NCBI GenBank assembly: GCA_934563745.1
Contig: CAKTHE010000028.1
Location: forward strand, 1 to 29,998
Origin: an uncultured Dysosmobacter sp.
GTDB taxonomy: Bacteria > Bacillota > Clostridia > Oscillospirales > Oscillospiraceae
Reading direction: 5' to 3'
DNA: 29,998 bases
The position numbers and the translations under genes were made by a program. The notes beneath the pieces are model-generated. The model was not told where the DNA came from. It did no database searches and saw only the letters and a list, made by a program, of their open reading frames with translations. Of this stretch, positions 14,814 through 22,392 are shown in pieces (within the stretch, counting starts at the first letter, position 1; each line of letters starts with the position of its first letter).

Positions 14814-16568
14814 TTACTCCCGGGTCCGCAGCGCTTCCACACGCTCCTTTTCCGGCGTCACGTAAACCGTCCGGCAGGTGGAATAAATCACCATGCCCGG
14901 GCGGGCCCCGGAGGGCTTTTTCACGTTCTTCACCGGCGTATAGTCCACCGGCACCTTGCTGCTCTCCTGCGCCTGGGAGTACCAGGCCGCGATCATGGCC
15001 GCCTCCTGCAGGCTCTGTTCATCCGGCTCCTCGCCGCCGGTGCACAAAATCACGTGGGCGCCGTGGATCTTCTGCGTGTGCAGCCACAGATCCCGCCGGT
15101 CCGCATCCTTCAGGGTCAGGCGGTCATTCTGCCGGTTGTTGCGCCCCACCAACACCCGCAGCCCGGCGCTGGTCCGGAACTGCCGCGGCCGGGAAGCCCG
15201 CCGCAGCTCTTTCTTTTCTTTTCCCTGCCGGCGCAGATAGCCCGCCTCTTTCAGCTCGCCCCGGATCTCCCGAAAGTCCTGCTCGGTCTCAGCCTGGCGG
15301 ATCTCTTCCAGGACGCTGTCCAAATAGGCCGCGTCCCGGCGGGCCAGCTCCATCTGCTCGCGCAGATAGCGCTCAGCCGTCTTGGCCTTGGCATAGCGCT
15401 TATAATATTTGGCCGCATTCTGCTGCGGCGTCAGCAGCGGATCCAGCGGGATCGTCACGCTCCCGCCGGCCTCGTCGTAAAAATTCTCAGTGGTCAGCGT
15501 CCGCTGCCCCCGCTCCATTCGATAAAGGTTCGCTGTGATCAGGTCTCCGCTCAGGCGCAGCTGATCCCGTTCCTGCGTGGCTGCATAGTCCTTCTCCTGC
15601 AGGGCCAGCTTCCGGCGCAGCCGGTCCCGGGCTGTCGTGGCGGTGCGCAGCAGATCCTGTCCCCGCTGGCGCAGCCGCTCCTGCCGCTCCCGGCTCTCGT
15701 AAAACGCATCCAGCATCGCGCAGAAGCTCTCGGCCGTCCGCTGCTTCACCAGCGGCCCGTACTGCGCAATGGGCATATAGGAAAATTCCAGAGGCTTTTC
15801 ATCCCGGTACAGGCACACCGGCTGGAAATCTCCCGCAGCGATCCGTTCGCACAGGGCGCCGATCTCCTGCCAAAGGCGCTCCGCCCCGTCTGCCCCCGCC
15901 TGAAAAATGCGGCTGTCCGTCTCTCCGGTCGCCCGAAACACCAGTTCCCGGGCAACGAGCGGGGAAACGCCGAAATAGCGGTCCAGCAAAAATCCGTCCA
16001 GCGTCTGCTCCGGAGACGCCTGGTCCAGCTGCGCAAAAAAGCCCTCCCGGGTCTCGTCGGTCAGATAGCGCTTTCCGTGCACGGGCGGATATTCATAGAA
16101 AAGGCCCGGCAGCACCGGGCGCTGGGCGGACATCTCCCCGTCCACCCGGCGCATGCAGTCAATGATCCGGCGTTGCTCATCCAGCAGGATCAGATTCGAA
16201 TGGCGGCCCATCGCCTCCAGCACCAGGGTCCGCACGGAAGGACGCCCGAAATCGTCGGTCACGTTAATGGTCAGTTCCGCCAGGCGCTCCAGACTGGGCT
16301 GCGTCAAGGCCCGGATCCGGCCGCCCACCAGATACTTCCGCAAAAGCATGCAGAACATGGGCGGCTCCGCGGGATTGTCCCGCAGCTGTCCGGTCAGCTG
16401 GATCCGCGGCGCACTGGCCCCCGCATGAAGCAGCAGGCGCAGATTGCCCCGCAGCAGAAGGATCACCTGGTCCCGGAAGGGCTGCTGAACCTTATCGATC
16501 CGGGCCCCCACGATCCGGGGCCGCAGCTCACAGAGCACGGCCTGCAGACAAACGGCATCCAGCGCCAT
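14814..16568 (-). CDS. rqcH: Ribosome quality control protein RqcH (NFACT family)
   Basis: This 584-residue protein is the bacterial NEMF/Rqc2 homologue. It binds 50S subunits carrying stalled peptidyl-tRNA and recruits tRNA-Ala to add a C-terminal alanine tail that marks the peptide for degradation. An NFACT-N domain fills the first 200 or so residues (ARIDKVQQPF, LEAMGRHSNLILLD). A helical coiled-coil follows, then the NFACT-R domain with DLWLHTQKIHGAHVIL near the C-terminus. Where B. subtilis RqcH has the Asp-Arg pair needed for tailing, this protein appears to read Glu94-Arg95 (QPSLERL). Length is typical. The ATG has AGGAGGAA upstream, overlapping the end of mrnC three bases away, so the two are coupled. 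Confidence 0.94.
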   Translation of the reverse strand: MALDAVCLQAVLCELRPRIVGARIDKVQQPFRDQVILLLRGNLRLLLHAGASAPRIQLTGQLRDNPAEPPMFCMLLRKYLVGGRIRALTQPSLERLAELTINVTDDFGRPSVRTLVLEAMGRHSNLILLDEQRRIIDCMRRVDGEMSAQRPVLPGLFYEYPPVHGKRYLTDETREGFFAQLDQASPEQTLDGFLLDRYFGVSPLVARELVFRATGETDSRIFQAGADGAERLWQEIGALCERIAAGDFQPVCLYRDEKPLEFSYMPIAQYGPLVKQRTAESFCAMLDAFYESRERQERLRQRGQDLLRTATTARDRLRRKLALQEKDYAATQERDQLRLSGDLITANLYRMERGQRTLTTENFYDEAGGSVTIPLDPLLTPQQNAAKYYKRYAKAKTAERYLREQMELARRDAAYLDSVLEEIRQAETEQDFREIRGELKEAGYLRRQGKEKKELRRASRPRQFRTSAGLRVLVGRNNRQNDRLTLKDADRRDLWLHTQKIHGAHVILCTGGEEPDEQSLQEAAMIAAWYSQAQESSKVPVDYTPVKNVKKPSGARPGMVIYSTCRTVYVTPEKERVEALRTRE

Positions 16569-16571
16569 CGC

Positions 16572-16976
16572 TCATTCCTCCTCCATCATCTTTTGAAACA
16601 AGGTATTGATCCGGTCCAGCCGGTCCTGCAGATAAAGCCAGCCCAGCAGACATTCCAGCGCGGTGGCCTCAGCATACTGGGCGCGGCTGGCATGCTCCGG
16701 GATCCGGTGCAGCTGCGCATTCCGCCCCCGGCGAAAAACAGCGTGCTCCTCCTCCGTCAGCAGCGGCAGAATCCGCTCCGCCCGCCGGGCCTGCGACTCC
16801 GCGCAGACGATCTCAATGGTGGCGCGGTGCAGATTTTTTCCGGTCGCCCGTCCATGAGCGCACAAGAAGCCCCGCACCAGAATCTCAAACACCGCGTCCC
16901 CCATATGCGCCAGCGCCACGGAACTCATCGCCTGCAGGTCATCCCGCGTCATATGAATGTGAAAATAATCGTCCAT
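16572..16976 (-). CDS. mrnC: Mini-ribonuclease III
   Basis: This 134-residue protein is Mini-III, a dimeric RNase III catalytic domain without a double-stranded RNA-binding domain, which matures the ends of 23S rRNA in Firmicutes. The catalytic signature ALAHMGDAVFEILVRGFL is near the N-terminus, and TALECLLGWLYL near the C-terminus corresponds to the second acidic motif. The start at 16976 is preferred over one 14 codons upstream because AAGGGGAAA lies directly before it and the family begins there. It lies between tRNA-Ala and rqcH on the same strand. I see no promoter in the 55 bases between the tRNA terminator and this gene, so expression may depend on readthrough from the tRNA promoter. 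Confidence 0.92.
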   Translation of the reverse strand: MDDYFHIHMTRDDLQAMSSVALAHMGDAVFEILVRGFLCAHGRATGKNLHRATIEIVCAESQARRAERILPLLTEEEHAVFRRGRNAQLHRIPEHASRAQYAEATALECLLGWLYLQDRLDRINTLFQKMMEEE

Positions 16977-17031
16977 CGCTTTCCCCTTACCGGATCCCGG
17001 CGCAGTGTGCCGGACCATTCAGAACGTTTAA

Positions 17032-17067
17032 AAAGAAAAACCACACCGTCTGGTGTGGTTTTTCTTT
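17032..17067 (-). terminator. Rho-independent terminator after tRNA-Ala
   Basis: Perfect 16-base arms (17032-17047 and 17052-17067) with a 4-base loop; the minus strand continues into T-rich sequence. It abuts the last base of the tRNA 3' CCA and lies upstream of mrnC. Confidence 0.88.
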
Positions 17068-17142
17068 GGTGGAGATAAGCGGGATCGAACCGCTGACCTC
17101 TTGACTGCCAGTCAAGCGCTCTCCCAGCTGAGCTATACCCCC
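17067..17142 (-). tRNA. tRNA-Ala (anticodon GGC)
   Basis: This is a complete 76-base cloverleaf with encoded CCA. The acceptor stem GGGGGTA pairs with TATCTCC and contains the G3-U70 pair that identifies alanine tRNAs. The D stem is GCTC/GAGC. The anticodon arm is CTTGA-CTGGCAG-TCAAG, giving anticodon GGC, which reads GCC and GCU. The T arm is AGCGG-TTCGATC-CCGCT, and the discriminator base is A. A near-consensus promoter lies upstream and a hairpin terminator follows directly. Confidence 0.98.
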
Positions 17143-17157
17143 ATAGGCCTTGTTGTT

Positions 17158-17177
17158 TGTTCCATCGCGTCGGAACA
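17158..17177. repeat. Inverted repeat in the tRNA leader
   Basis: TGTTCC, eight bases, GGAACA, lying between the tRNA promoter and the mature 5' end. It may form a hairpin in the precursor tRNA leader. Confidence 0.35.
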
Positions 17178-17183
17178 ATGGAT

Positions 17184-17212
17184 AGTATAGCAAGGCACCG
17201 TTTATTTGTCAA
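17184..17212 (-). promoter_or_regulatory. Promoter of tRNA-Ala
   Basis: Minus strand TTGACA (17207-17212), 17-base spacer, TATACT (17184-17189): a strong sigma-A match, about 40 bases from the mature tRNA. Confidence 0.88.
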
Positions 17213-17273
17213 GACGATTTTTTCATTTTTTTGATCTTTTTCCGCCTGCTGTCCGTTCCGCCGAAATTTCGCC

Positions 17274-17301
17274 TTGTATTTTTTCGGTATTATGATAGAA
17301 T
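17274..17301 (+). promoter_or_regulatory. Promoter of the MntR/DtxR-type regulator
   Basis: TTGTAT (17274-17279), 16-base spacer, TAGAAT (17296-17301), followed by a very AT-rich stretch in which an autoregulatory operator could lie. Confidence 0.55.
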
Positions 17302-17352
17302 ATACATATTATATTATTCTTGTCACGTTCCAACCCGGAAAGGAGTCTCTCC

Positions 17353-17727
17353 ATGGTCATTCACGAATCAGCCGAAGATTATCTGGAATCGATCCTGATC
17401 CTGCAGGAACGCCTGGGTCAGGTCCGCTCCATCGACATTGTCAATGAGCTGGGCTATTCCAAGCCCAGCGTCAGCATCGCCATGAAAAAGCTGCGGGAAA
17501 ACGGCTACATCTCCATGTCCGGCGACGGACATATCACCCTGAACGAAACCGGCATGCAAATCGCCGCGCAGATCTACGAGCGGCACAAGATCATCTGCCG
17601 TCTGTTCATCTCTCTGGGCGTTGATCCCAAAATCGCGGCAGAGGATGCCTGCAAGGTCGAGCACGATCTCAACGACGAGACCTTTGCCCGCATCCGCGAG
17701 TTTGTCGAGCAGCGGGATCCGCAGTAA
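17353..17727 (+). CDS. Short MntR/DtxR-family metal-dependent regulator
   Basis: This 124-residue protein has the N-terminal winged helix-turn-helix and the metal-binding dimerisation domain of the DtxR/MntR family, and lacks the C-terminal SH3-like domain of long DtxR proteins, as MntR does. The N-terminus SAEDYLESILILQER and the helix VNELGYSKPSVSIAMKKL are characteristic. Likely ligands, aligned by eye, are Asp9, Glu12, His78, Cys100, Glu103 and His104; five match MntR while Cys100 matches DtxR. It therefore senses manganese or iron, but which is uncertain. The ATG has AAAGGAGT upstream; an earlier in-frame start is less likely. No transporter lies beside it. A strong terminator follows. 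Confidence 0.88.
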   Translation: MVIHESAEDYLESILILQERLGQVRSIDIVNELGYSKPSVSIAMKKLRENGYISMSGDGHITLNETGMQIAAQIYERHKIICRLFISLGVDPKIAAEDACKVEHDLNDETFARIREFVEQRDPQ

Positions 17728-17752
17728 GCGCGGTCTCCCCCTCCCGTACGTA

Positions 17753-17786
17753 AAAAAGAACGGCAGCTTAAGCTGCCGTTCTTTTT
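17753..17786. terminator. Bidirectional terminator between regulator and MATE gene
   Basis: A perfect 17-base-pair dyad centred on CTTAAG (17753-17769 with 17770-17786), A-rich on the left and T-rich on the right. It serves both convergent genes. Confidence 0.92.
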
Positions 17787-17793
17787 GTCTCTT

Positions 17794-19143
17794 TTACGGC
17801 CGCGGCCCCGGCGCCTCAGCCCTCCAGCTGCACAGCCGGCACCGGTACAGCAGCATCCCGATCGTTCCGGACACCACCTCCGCCATAGGGAAGGCAAGCC
17901 AGGTATACCCCAGCCCGATCTTGGACATCAGCCAGAAAACAGGCACCAGCAAAACAATCTGGCGCAGCAGCGACAAAAACATGCTGGTGACACCGTCACC
18001 AATGGCCTGAAAGAAAACCGGCATCATCAGGGAAAAGACCGCCGCAAAAAAGCTGCTTCCAATAATCGGAAACGCGGTCCGGCCGATGGAAAGGACCTGG
18101 GGCGAATCGGAAAACAGCCGCAGGATCGGCTCCGGAAAAAAGAGGAAGCACACCGTTCCCGCCGTCATAAACGCCAGCGAGATCAGAAGCGACTGGCGCA
18201 TGACCTCCCGGCAGCGGCCGTAGGCAGCGCGGGCATAGTTAAAGCTCAGCACCGGAACGATACAGGTTTGCAGACCGAACAGTGGAATGAAGAAAAAGCT
18301 CTGCATCTTATAGTAAAGGCCCAGAACGGTCACCGCCGCATCCGAAAATCCGGCCAGGATCATGTTCAGCGCCGCGATATAAACGGTGTAGAGCATCTGC
18401 ATGAAAATGGATGAGTACCCATAATAGTAGATCCGCCCCGCGTAATGACGCAGCTCCGTCCAATCCGGCGGAAGGCAGAAGCCGCGGACGCCCACGATCA
18501 GCGCCGCCAGGCACTGCCCGATCACCGTGGCATAGGCCGCCCCGGCGATCCCCAGCTCCGGCAGCGGGCCCAGGCCGAAGATCAAAACCGGATCCAGCAC
18601 CACATTCGTCAGCGCCCCCAGCACCTGCGCGATCATCGGCAGGCGCATATTGCCCCGGGCCTGGTGCACCTTGGACCAGTTGCTCTCCAAAAAGATGCCC
18701 AGGCTTCCCACGCACACGATCCGCCCGTAGCAGACCGCCTGGTCAACAGCCGCCGCCTCCGTGGCGGAGGTGCGAACATAGGGCCGCATGATCAGCAGGG
18801 ACACCGCGGCAAATACGGCCCAGGACAAAAGTTCCAGCACCATCCCGATGCCGGCCGCCCCATTGGCCTTCCGCTCCTCCCCGTGGGCGTATTTCCGCGC
18901 CATGTACGTATTGACGCCGACTCCCGTCCCCACAGCCAGCGCCACGATCACCAGCTGCAAAGGGTAGATTACGGTGACCGCTGTCAGCGCATCGTCGGAA
19001 TAGTGCCCCACAAAAAAACTGTCCACCACATTGTAAAGGGCCTGGATCAATTGCGCCAGCATGACGGGCGGCGCGATCTTCCACAAAATCGTGCCGATCC
19101 GCGCCGTCCCAAAAAAATTCTGTTCGGAACAGGTTTCCTCCAT
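17794..19143 (-). CDS. MATE-family efflux transporter
   Basis: This 449-residue integral membrane protein matches the MATE family, which exports drugs or metabolites using a sodium or proton gradient. The N-terminal motif IAPPVMLAQLIQALYNVVDSFFVGHYS is typical in content, and about twelve hydrophobic segments are spread over the protein in two halves. The substrate cannot be told. The ATG at 19143 is chosen; AAAGGAAG is 12 bases upstream, a long but usable spacing. A TTG at 19194, six bases after the darA stop, would add 17 polar residues and has a poorer site. It is the second gene of a unit with the cyclic-di-AMP receptor gene, so both would share its promoter. Confidence 0.92.
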   Translation of the reverse strand: MEETCSEQNFFGTARIGTILWKIAPPVMLAQLIQALYNVVDSFFVGHYSDDALTAVTVIYPLQLVIVALAVGTGVGVNTYMARKYAHGEERKANGAAGIGMVLELLSWAVFAAVSLLIMRPYVRTSATEAAAVDQAVCYGRIVCVGSLGIFLESNWSKVHQARGNMRLPMIAQVLGALTNVVLDPVLIFGLGPLPELGIAGAAYATVIGQCLAALIVGVRGFCLPPDWTELRHYAGRIYYYGYSSIFMQMLYTVYIAALNMILAGFSDAAVTVLGLYYKMQSFFFIPLFGLQTCIVPVLSFNYARAAYGRCREVMRQSLLISLAFMTAGTVCFLFFPEPILRLFSDSPQVLSIGRTAFPIIGSSFFAAVFSLMMPVFFQAIGDGVTSMFLSLLRQIVLLVPVFWLMSKIGLGYTWLAFPMAEVVSGTIGMLLYRCRLCSWRAEAPGPRP

Positions 19144-19200
19144 GGGTTCTTTCTGCTTCCTTTCTTTTCCCGGCTCCAGCGCCCTCCGGCGCAATCCCGC

Positions 19201-19536
19201 TCAGTACTTCACGCAGCTCTCCACGTTCAGCACAAATGCCACGATCCCGCCGGTCTGCACCTTGACCGGAACCGCCGGCATCCCCGCCGTTCCCGACGTG
19301 GTGATAAACGTGGTCTCCATCCGTTCGCCGGCATGTTTTTTCAGGATCGCCAGCGCCTCCTCCAGCCGCGCCTGCGCAAGGCCGATCAGCAGCGTCACGT
19401 TCTTCTTGCGCAGAAATCCGCCGGAAGAGCTGAGCATAGTGGCATACAGCCCGTGGGCGTTGAGATCGCGTACCAGATCCGAGGCATCCTCCGCCGAAAG
19501 GACCGCCATGATCATCTTCTCGCACATAATTTCCAT
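19201..19536 (-). CDS. DarA/YaaQ-type cyclic-di-AMP receptor
   Basis: This 111-residue protein resembles DarA (YaaQ, also called PstA), a PII-like trimeric protein that binds cyclic-di-AMP. The motifs ATMLSSSGGFLRKKNVTLLIG and C-terminal GGIVAFVLNVE correspond to the GGFL...NTTFMIG and GGATVFVLPV regions of the B. subtilis protein. Family members are thought to signal through unknown partners. The ATG is preceded by GGGAGG five bases away; a second ATG three codons later is also possible. It is the first gene of an operon with a MATE transporter, behind a strong promoter, and not beside tmk or holB as in Bacillus. That makes the transporter, or its substrate, a candidate link. Confidence 0.86.
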   Translation of the reverse strand: MEIMCEKMIMAVLSAEDASDLVRDLNAHGLYATMLSSSGGFLRKKNVTLLIGLAQARLEEALAILKKHAGERMETTFITTSGTAGMPAVPVKVQTGGIVAFVLNVESCVKY

Positions 19537-19587
19537 AAGATCCTCCCTTTCCTCTGCAGCGCATCGTCACAATCAGCATTTTCTGAG

Positions 19588-19616
19588 ATTATACGTGACA
19601 GCCGCCGGCACGTCAA
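19588..19616 (-). promoter_or_regulatory. Promoter of the darA-like/MATE operon
   Basis: Minus strand TTGACG (19611-19616), 17-base spacer, TATAAT (19588-19593). Confidence 0.85.
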
Positions 19617-19642
19617 TCTTTTTTTGCGGATTCAAAAAAGGC

Positions 19643-19670
19643 TTGACAAACCAGATAGTTGTAGTATCAT
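19643..19670 (+). promoter_or_regulatory. Promoter of the marR-MFS operon
   Basis: TTGACA (19643-19648), 16-base spacer, TATCAT (19665-19670). It diverges from the darA promoter with about 27 bases between their -35 elements. Confidence 0.75.
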
Positions 19671-19672
19671 CT

Positions 19673-19697
19673 AATTGCAATTCGTTGATACATCAAC
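19673..19697. promoter_or_regulatory. Two adjacent palindromes, likely MarR operators
   Basis: AATTGCAATT (19673-19682) is a perfect 10-base palindrome just after the -10, and GTTGAT-AC-ATCAAC (19684-19697) is a 6-2-6 palindrome next to it. Both lie at the predicted transcription start, where a MarR dimer would block the promoter. Confidence 0.6.
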
Positions 19698-19717
19698 TTT
19701 CTGGTTGGGAGGCTTTT

Positions 19718-20191
19718 ATGGATCGTTCCAAACGAAAAATCACCAAAATTGCCCGGGAAGTCCACAAATTCACCGTCCGCTCCCTGCGCTCAGACGGAGT
19801 CGGGACCTCCGAATTCGACGTTCTGCACGCCATTCGGAAAAACCCGGGCATCACGCAGGCCGGCGTCTGCCGGATCACCGGGCTGGACAAGGGCGCCGTA
19901 GCCCGGCAGACCGCCAATCTGGAAAGCAAGGGCTATCTGCTGCGCCGGGCCAATCCGGATGACGGACGCAGTCAGCTTCTTTTTGCCACCGGGCAGGCTG
20001 AAGAGCTGAAAAATTCAAAGGCGCAGATCGAAGCGCTTTTTTACGAATGGCTGCTGTCGCCGCTTTCCGAAGCGGATCAGCAGGCGTTTGAGCGGATTCT
20101 GGACACGCTTTATCAACGCTGCAAGCAGGAGAGCAAGGACGGTTTCCCCGCGATGACACAAATTCTGAAGGAGGCACAGTACCGTGCGTAA
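19718..20191 (+). CDS. MarR-family transcriptional regulator
   Basis: This 157-residue protein has the MarR winged-helix layout: dimerisation helices at both ends and a DNA-binding core GITQAGVCRITGLDKGAVARQT, followed by the wing KGYLLRRANPDDGRSQLL with the family's Asp-x-Arg. MarR proteins are usually repressors released by small phenolic or drug-like ligands, and usually control an adjacent transporter. The start at 19718 has GGGAGG upstream; open sequence before it is leader. The stop overlaps the start of the MFS gene by eight bases, so they form one operon. Two palindromes at the promoter suggest autorepression. Confidence 0.92.
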   Translation: MDRSKRKITKIAREVHKFTVRSLRSDGVGTSEFDVLHAIRKNPGITQAGVCRITGLDKGAVARQTANLESKGYLLRRANPDDGRSQLLFATGQAEELKNSKAQIEALFYEWLLSPLSEADQQAFERILDTLYQRCKQESKDGFPAMTQILKEAQYRA

Positions 20192-21434
20192 CCAAAATTC
20201 GAAAAAGGGTCTTTCCCAGGCTATGATCTTCATTTTATTGTTCGGGATCGTCAGCCTGTTCTCCGACATGACCCACGAGGGCGCATCCAGCATCCGGGGC
20301 GCATACCTTTCGCTGCTGGGCGCCTCGGCCGGAACCATCGGCTTTATCTCCGGCCTGGGCGAGCTGATCGGCTATTCCATGCGGTATGTGTTCGGGCGTC
20401 TGACAGACAAAAGCCGGCAGTACTGGCCCATGACCATCGTGGGGTATATTCTGGACGTACTGGCCGTTCCGGCCCTGGCGCTGGTGGGAGATCACGGCTG
20501 GATCTGGGCCTGCGCCCTTCTGGTGATCCAGCGGATGGGCAAGGCCATCAAAAAGCCCGCCAAGGATACGATTCTCTCCTTCGCCGCCTCCCAGGAGGGC
20601 GTTGGGAAAAGCTTCGGCCTGCAGGAGGTCCTGGATCAGATCGGTGCGTTTCTGGGGCCGGTGCTTTTGTACGTGGCCATGCTGTTCAAGGCCGATCCCT
20701 CCACGCTGGACGCTTACACCTTCTCCTTTGCGGTGCTGGCCATTCCCGGCGCCATCACCCTGGTCCTTCTGATCCTGACCTGGCGGCGTTTTCCCAATCC
20801 GGAGCATTTTGAGCCGGAGCCCAAGGAATACATCCCCTTCCGCATGAAGCGGGAATTCATTTTCTACATCGCCGGCATCAGCCTGTTCGCCTTCGGCTTT
20901 GTCGACTATTCCCTGATCTCCATGCACGTGTCCCGGAATGTCTCCCTTCTCTCCGGCGGCGGTCTTTTAAACAGCGAGACGCTGCCCTTGCTGTACGCCT
21001 GGGCCATGCTGGTGGACGCGGTGGCCGCTTTGTTCTTCGGGGTCTTGTATGACCGCAAGGGCGTGCAGGCTCTGGTCTGGTCCACCCTGCTCTCCGCCCC
21101 GTTCCCCCTTCTGATCTTTACGGCCCGATCCCTGCCCATGCTGGTGGTGGGCGTCTCCCTTTGGGGCGTGGGAATGGGCGCTCAGGAGTCCATTCTGAAA
21201 GCCGCCGTTACAACTATGGTCCCCAAAACCAGCCGCGCCACCGGCTACGGCATTTTCGAATGTTCCTTCGGCGCATTCTGGTTCCTGGGCAGCTGGCTGC
21301 TGGGGCTTTTGTATGACCGGAGCCTGCCGGTCATGATCGCCGTATCCGCCGCCGCACAGCTGGCCGCCATTCCGCTGTATCTGCTCTCCAAGCGTCAGCA
21401 CAACCGCTCCTCTGCGGAGCAGACGCACAGCTAA
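20184..21434 (+). CDS. MFS-family transporter
   Basis: This 416-residue membrane protein of the major facilitator superfamily has about twelve hydrophobic segments and a short central loop near residues 200-220 (HFEPEPKEYIPF). The loop after the second segment contains GRLTDKSRQYWP, the family's motif A position, and the second half contains FGVLYDRKGVQALVW in the matching place. Such proteins are secondary transporters; the MarR partner suggests export of a toxic compound, but the substrate is unknown. Translation starts at a GTG (20184) inside the end of the marR gene, with AAGGAGG upstream. A bidirectional terminator follows the stop codon. Confidence 0.9.
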   Translation: MRNQNSKKGLSQAMIFILLFGIVSLFSDMTHEGASSIRGAYLSLLGASAGTIGFISGLGELIGYSMRYVFGRLTDKSRQYWPMTIVGYILDVLAVPALALVGDHGWIWACALLVIQRMGKAIKKPAKDTILSFAASQEGVGKSFGLQEVLDQIGAFLGPVLLYVAMLFKADPSTLDAYTFSFAVLAIPGAITLVLLILTWRRFPNPEHFEPEPKEYIPFRMKREFIFYIAGISLFAFGFVDYSLISMHVSRNVSLLSGGGLLNSETLPLLYAWAMLVDAVAALFFGVLYDRKGVQALVWSTLLSAPFPLLIFTARSLPMLVVGVSLWGVGMGAQESILKAAVTTMVPKTSRATGYGIFECSFGAFWFLGSWLLGLLYDRSLPVMIAVSAAAQLAAIPLYLLSKRQHNRSSAEQTHS

Positions 21435-21461
21435 ACGGGGTCCTTCGGTCTATAAAAACAG

Positions 21462-21493
21462 CGGGGGCAGCTGCATGAAAGCAGCTGCCCCCG
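21462..21493. terminator. Bidirectional terminator after the MFS gene
   Basis: A perfect 13-base-pair GC-rich stem (21462-21474 with 21481-21493) and 6-base loop, followed by TTCTTGTTTTT on the plus strand and by TGTTTTTATA on the minus strand. Confidence 0.88.
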
Positions 21494-21525
21494 TTCTTGT
21501 TTTTCTGCATCTGTACACGACCCGC

Positions 21526-22392
21526 TCAGGGATCGCAGCGCTTGCAGGGCGCATACCCCTGCGCCGTCAGATTCGCCCGCGTCCCGGTGTAATCCTGCCG
21601 GTAGGCAGATCGGATATCCGCAACGCTGGAGCAGGACGGCAGATGGAATTTTCGGGTATTTGTGTTGAGCACATAGTGCGCCTCCGCCGCCCCGTCAACG
21701 CTGTTCAGCGCACTCGCCCCGGTAGCGTAGTCGATGGTAATACCGGGCTGGACATTATAGCAGTACACATTGAATTCCACGCCCTCACCCTGGTCTTCCA
21801 CCGACCATGCCTCCATCTGCACACCGGAGGCCACCAGATTCTCGCCCTCAAAAATCGGCGTCACCCGGTAAAGCACATGGTGATCCGTCTCTTTGACGTA
21901 GTCGGCCACCAGGTTTTCAAACGGAAGCATCCCCGTGACATTCAGATAGCGGGTCCCGGTGATCAGATTTTTTTCGTTGGCATTTTCCGCCGTCAGCTGA
22001 TACCCGATCAGGTGGCAGCGATTATACAGATACTTTCCATCCACGCAGTCATACTTGGCCACCTGCCAGCCGCTGGGTTTCACCTGCCCGATGGAACCCC
22101 GCTTTTCCGTGGGCATCAGATCCTGCCCTACATTGGCATAGGCCGGTCCGCAGCGCCCCAGGTCGTCCAGTTCACTGTAGGTTTCAAAGGAAACTGTGGT
22201 CCGGTCCTCCTCCGGAAAGTCCGGTACGTTGTCATTGAGCACCACGTACGGTTCGCCGGAATAGGCGGGAAGATCCGTAAGATCGACACGGGGCTGGACC
22301 CGGGTCTCCCACTCTGCGCAGCCGCCAAGCAGCAGCAGCGCCGCCGCCAAAATCCAGACCGCCCGGGCCGCTTTCTTTTTAAGCACGCTCAT
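21526..22392 (-). CDS. Lipid-anchored DNA/RNA non-specific endonuclease
   Basis: This 288-residue protein has a lipoprotein signal (Lys-rich N-terminus, hydrophobic stretch, lipobox LLGGC with Cys25), so it is exported and anchored outside the membrane. The catalytic region holds YNRCHLIGYQL, the variant of the DRGH motif seen in EndA-like nucleases, with His127 as the likely general base, and NEKNLITGTRYLN with metal-binding Asn. A C-terminal part with HLPSCSSV and APCKRC is a small Cys-containing module often attached to surface nucleases. It may degrade external DNA for nutrients or DNA uptake. The ATG at 22392 is only three bases after AGGAGG; the GTG at 22386 has better spacing and may be the true start. 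It overlaps the upstream gene by 14 bases. Confidence 0.87.
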   Translation of the reverse strand: MSVLKKKAARAVWILAAALLLLGGCAEWETRVQPRVDLTDLPAYSGEPYVVLNDNVPDFPEEDRTTVSFETYSELDDLGRCGPAYANVGQDLMPTEKRGSIGQVKPSGWQVAKYDCVDGKYLYNRCHLIGYQLTAENANEKNLITGTRYLNVTGMLPFENLVADYVKETDHHVLYRVTPIFEGENLVASGVQMEAWSVEDQGEGVEFNVYCYNVQPGITIDYATGASALNSVDGAAEAHYVLNTNTRKFHLPSCSSVADIRSAYRQDYTGTRANLTAQGYAPCKRCDP

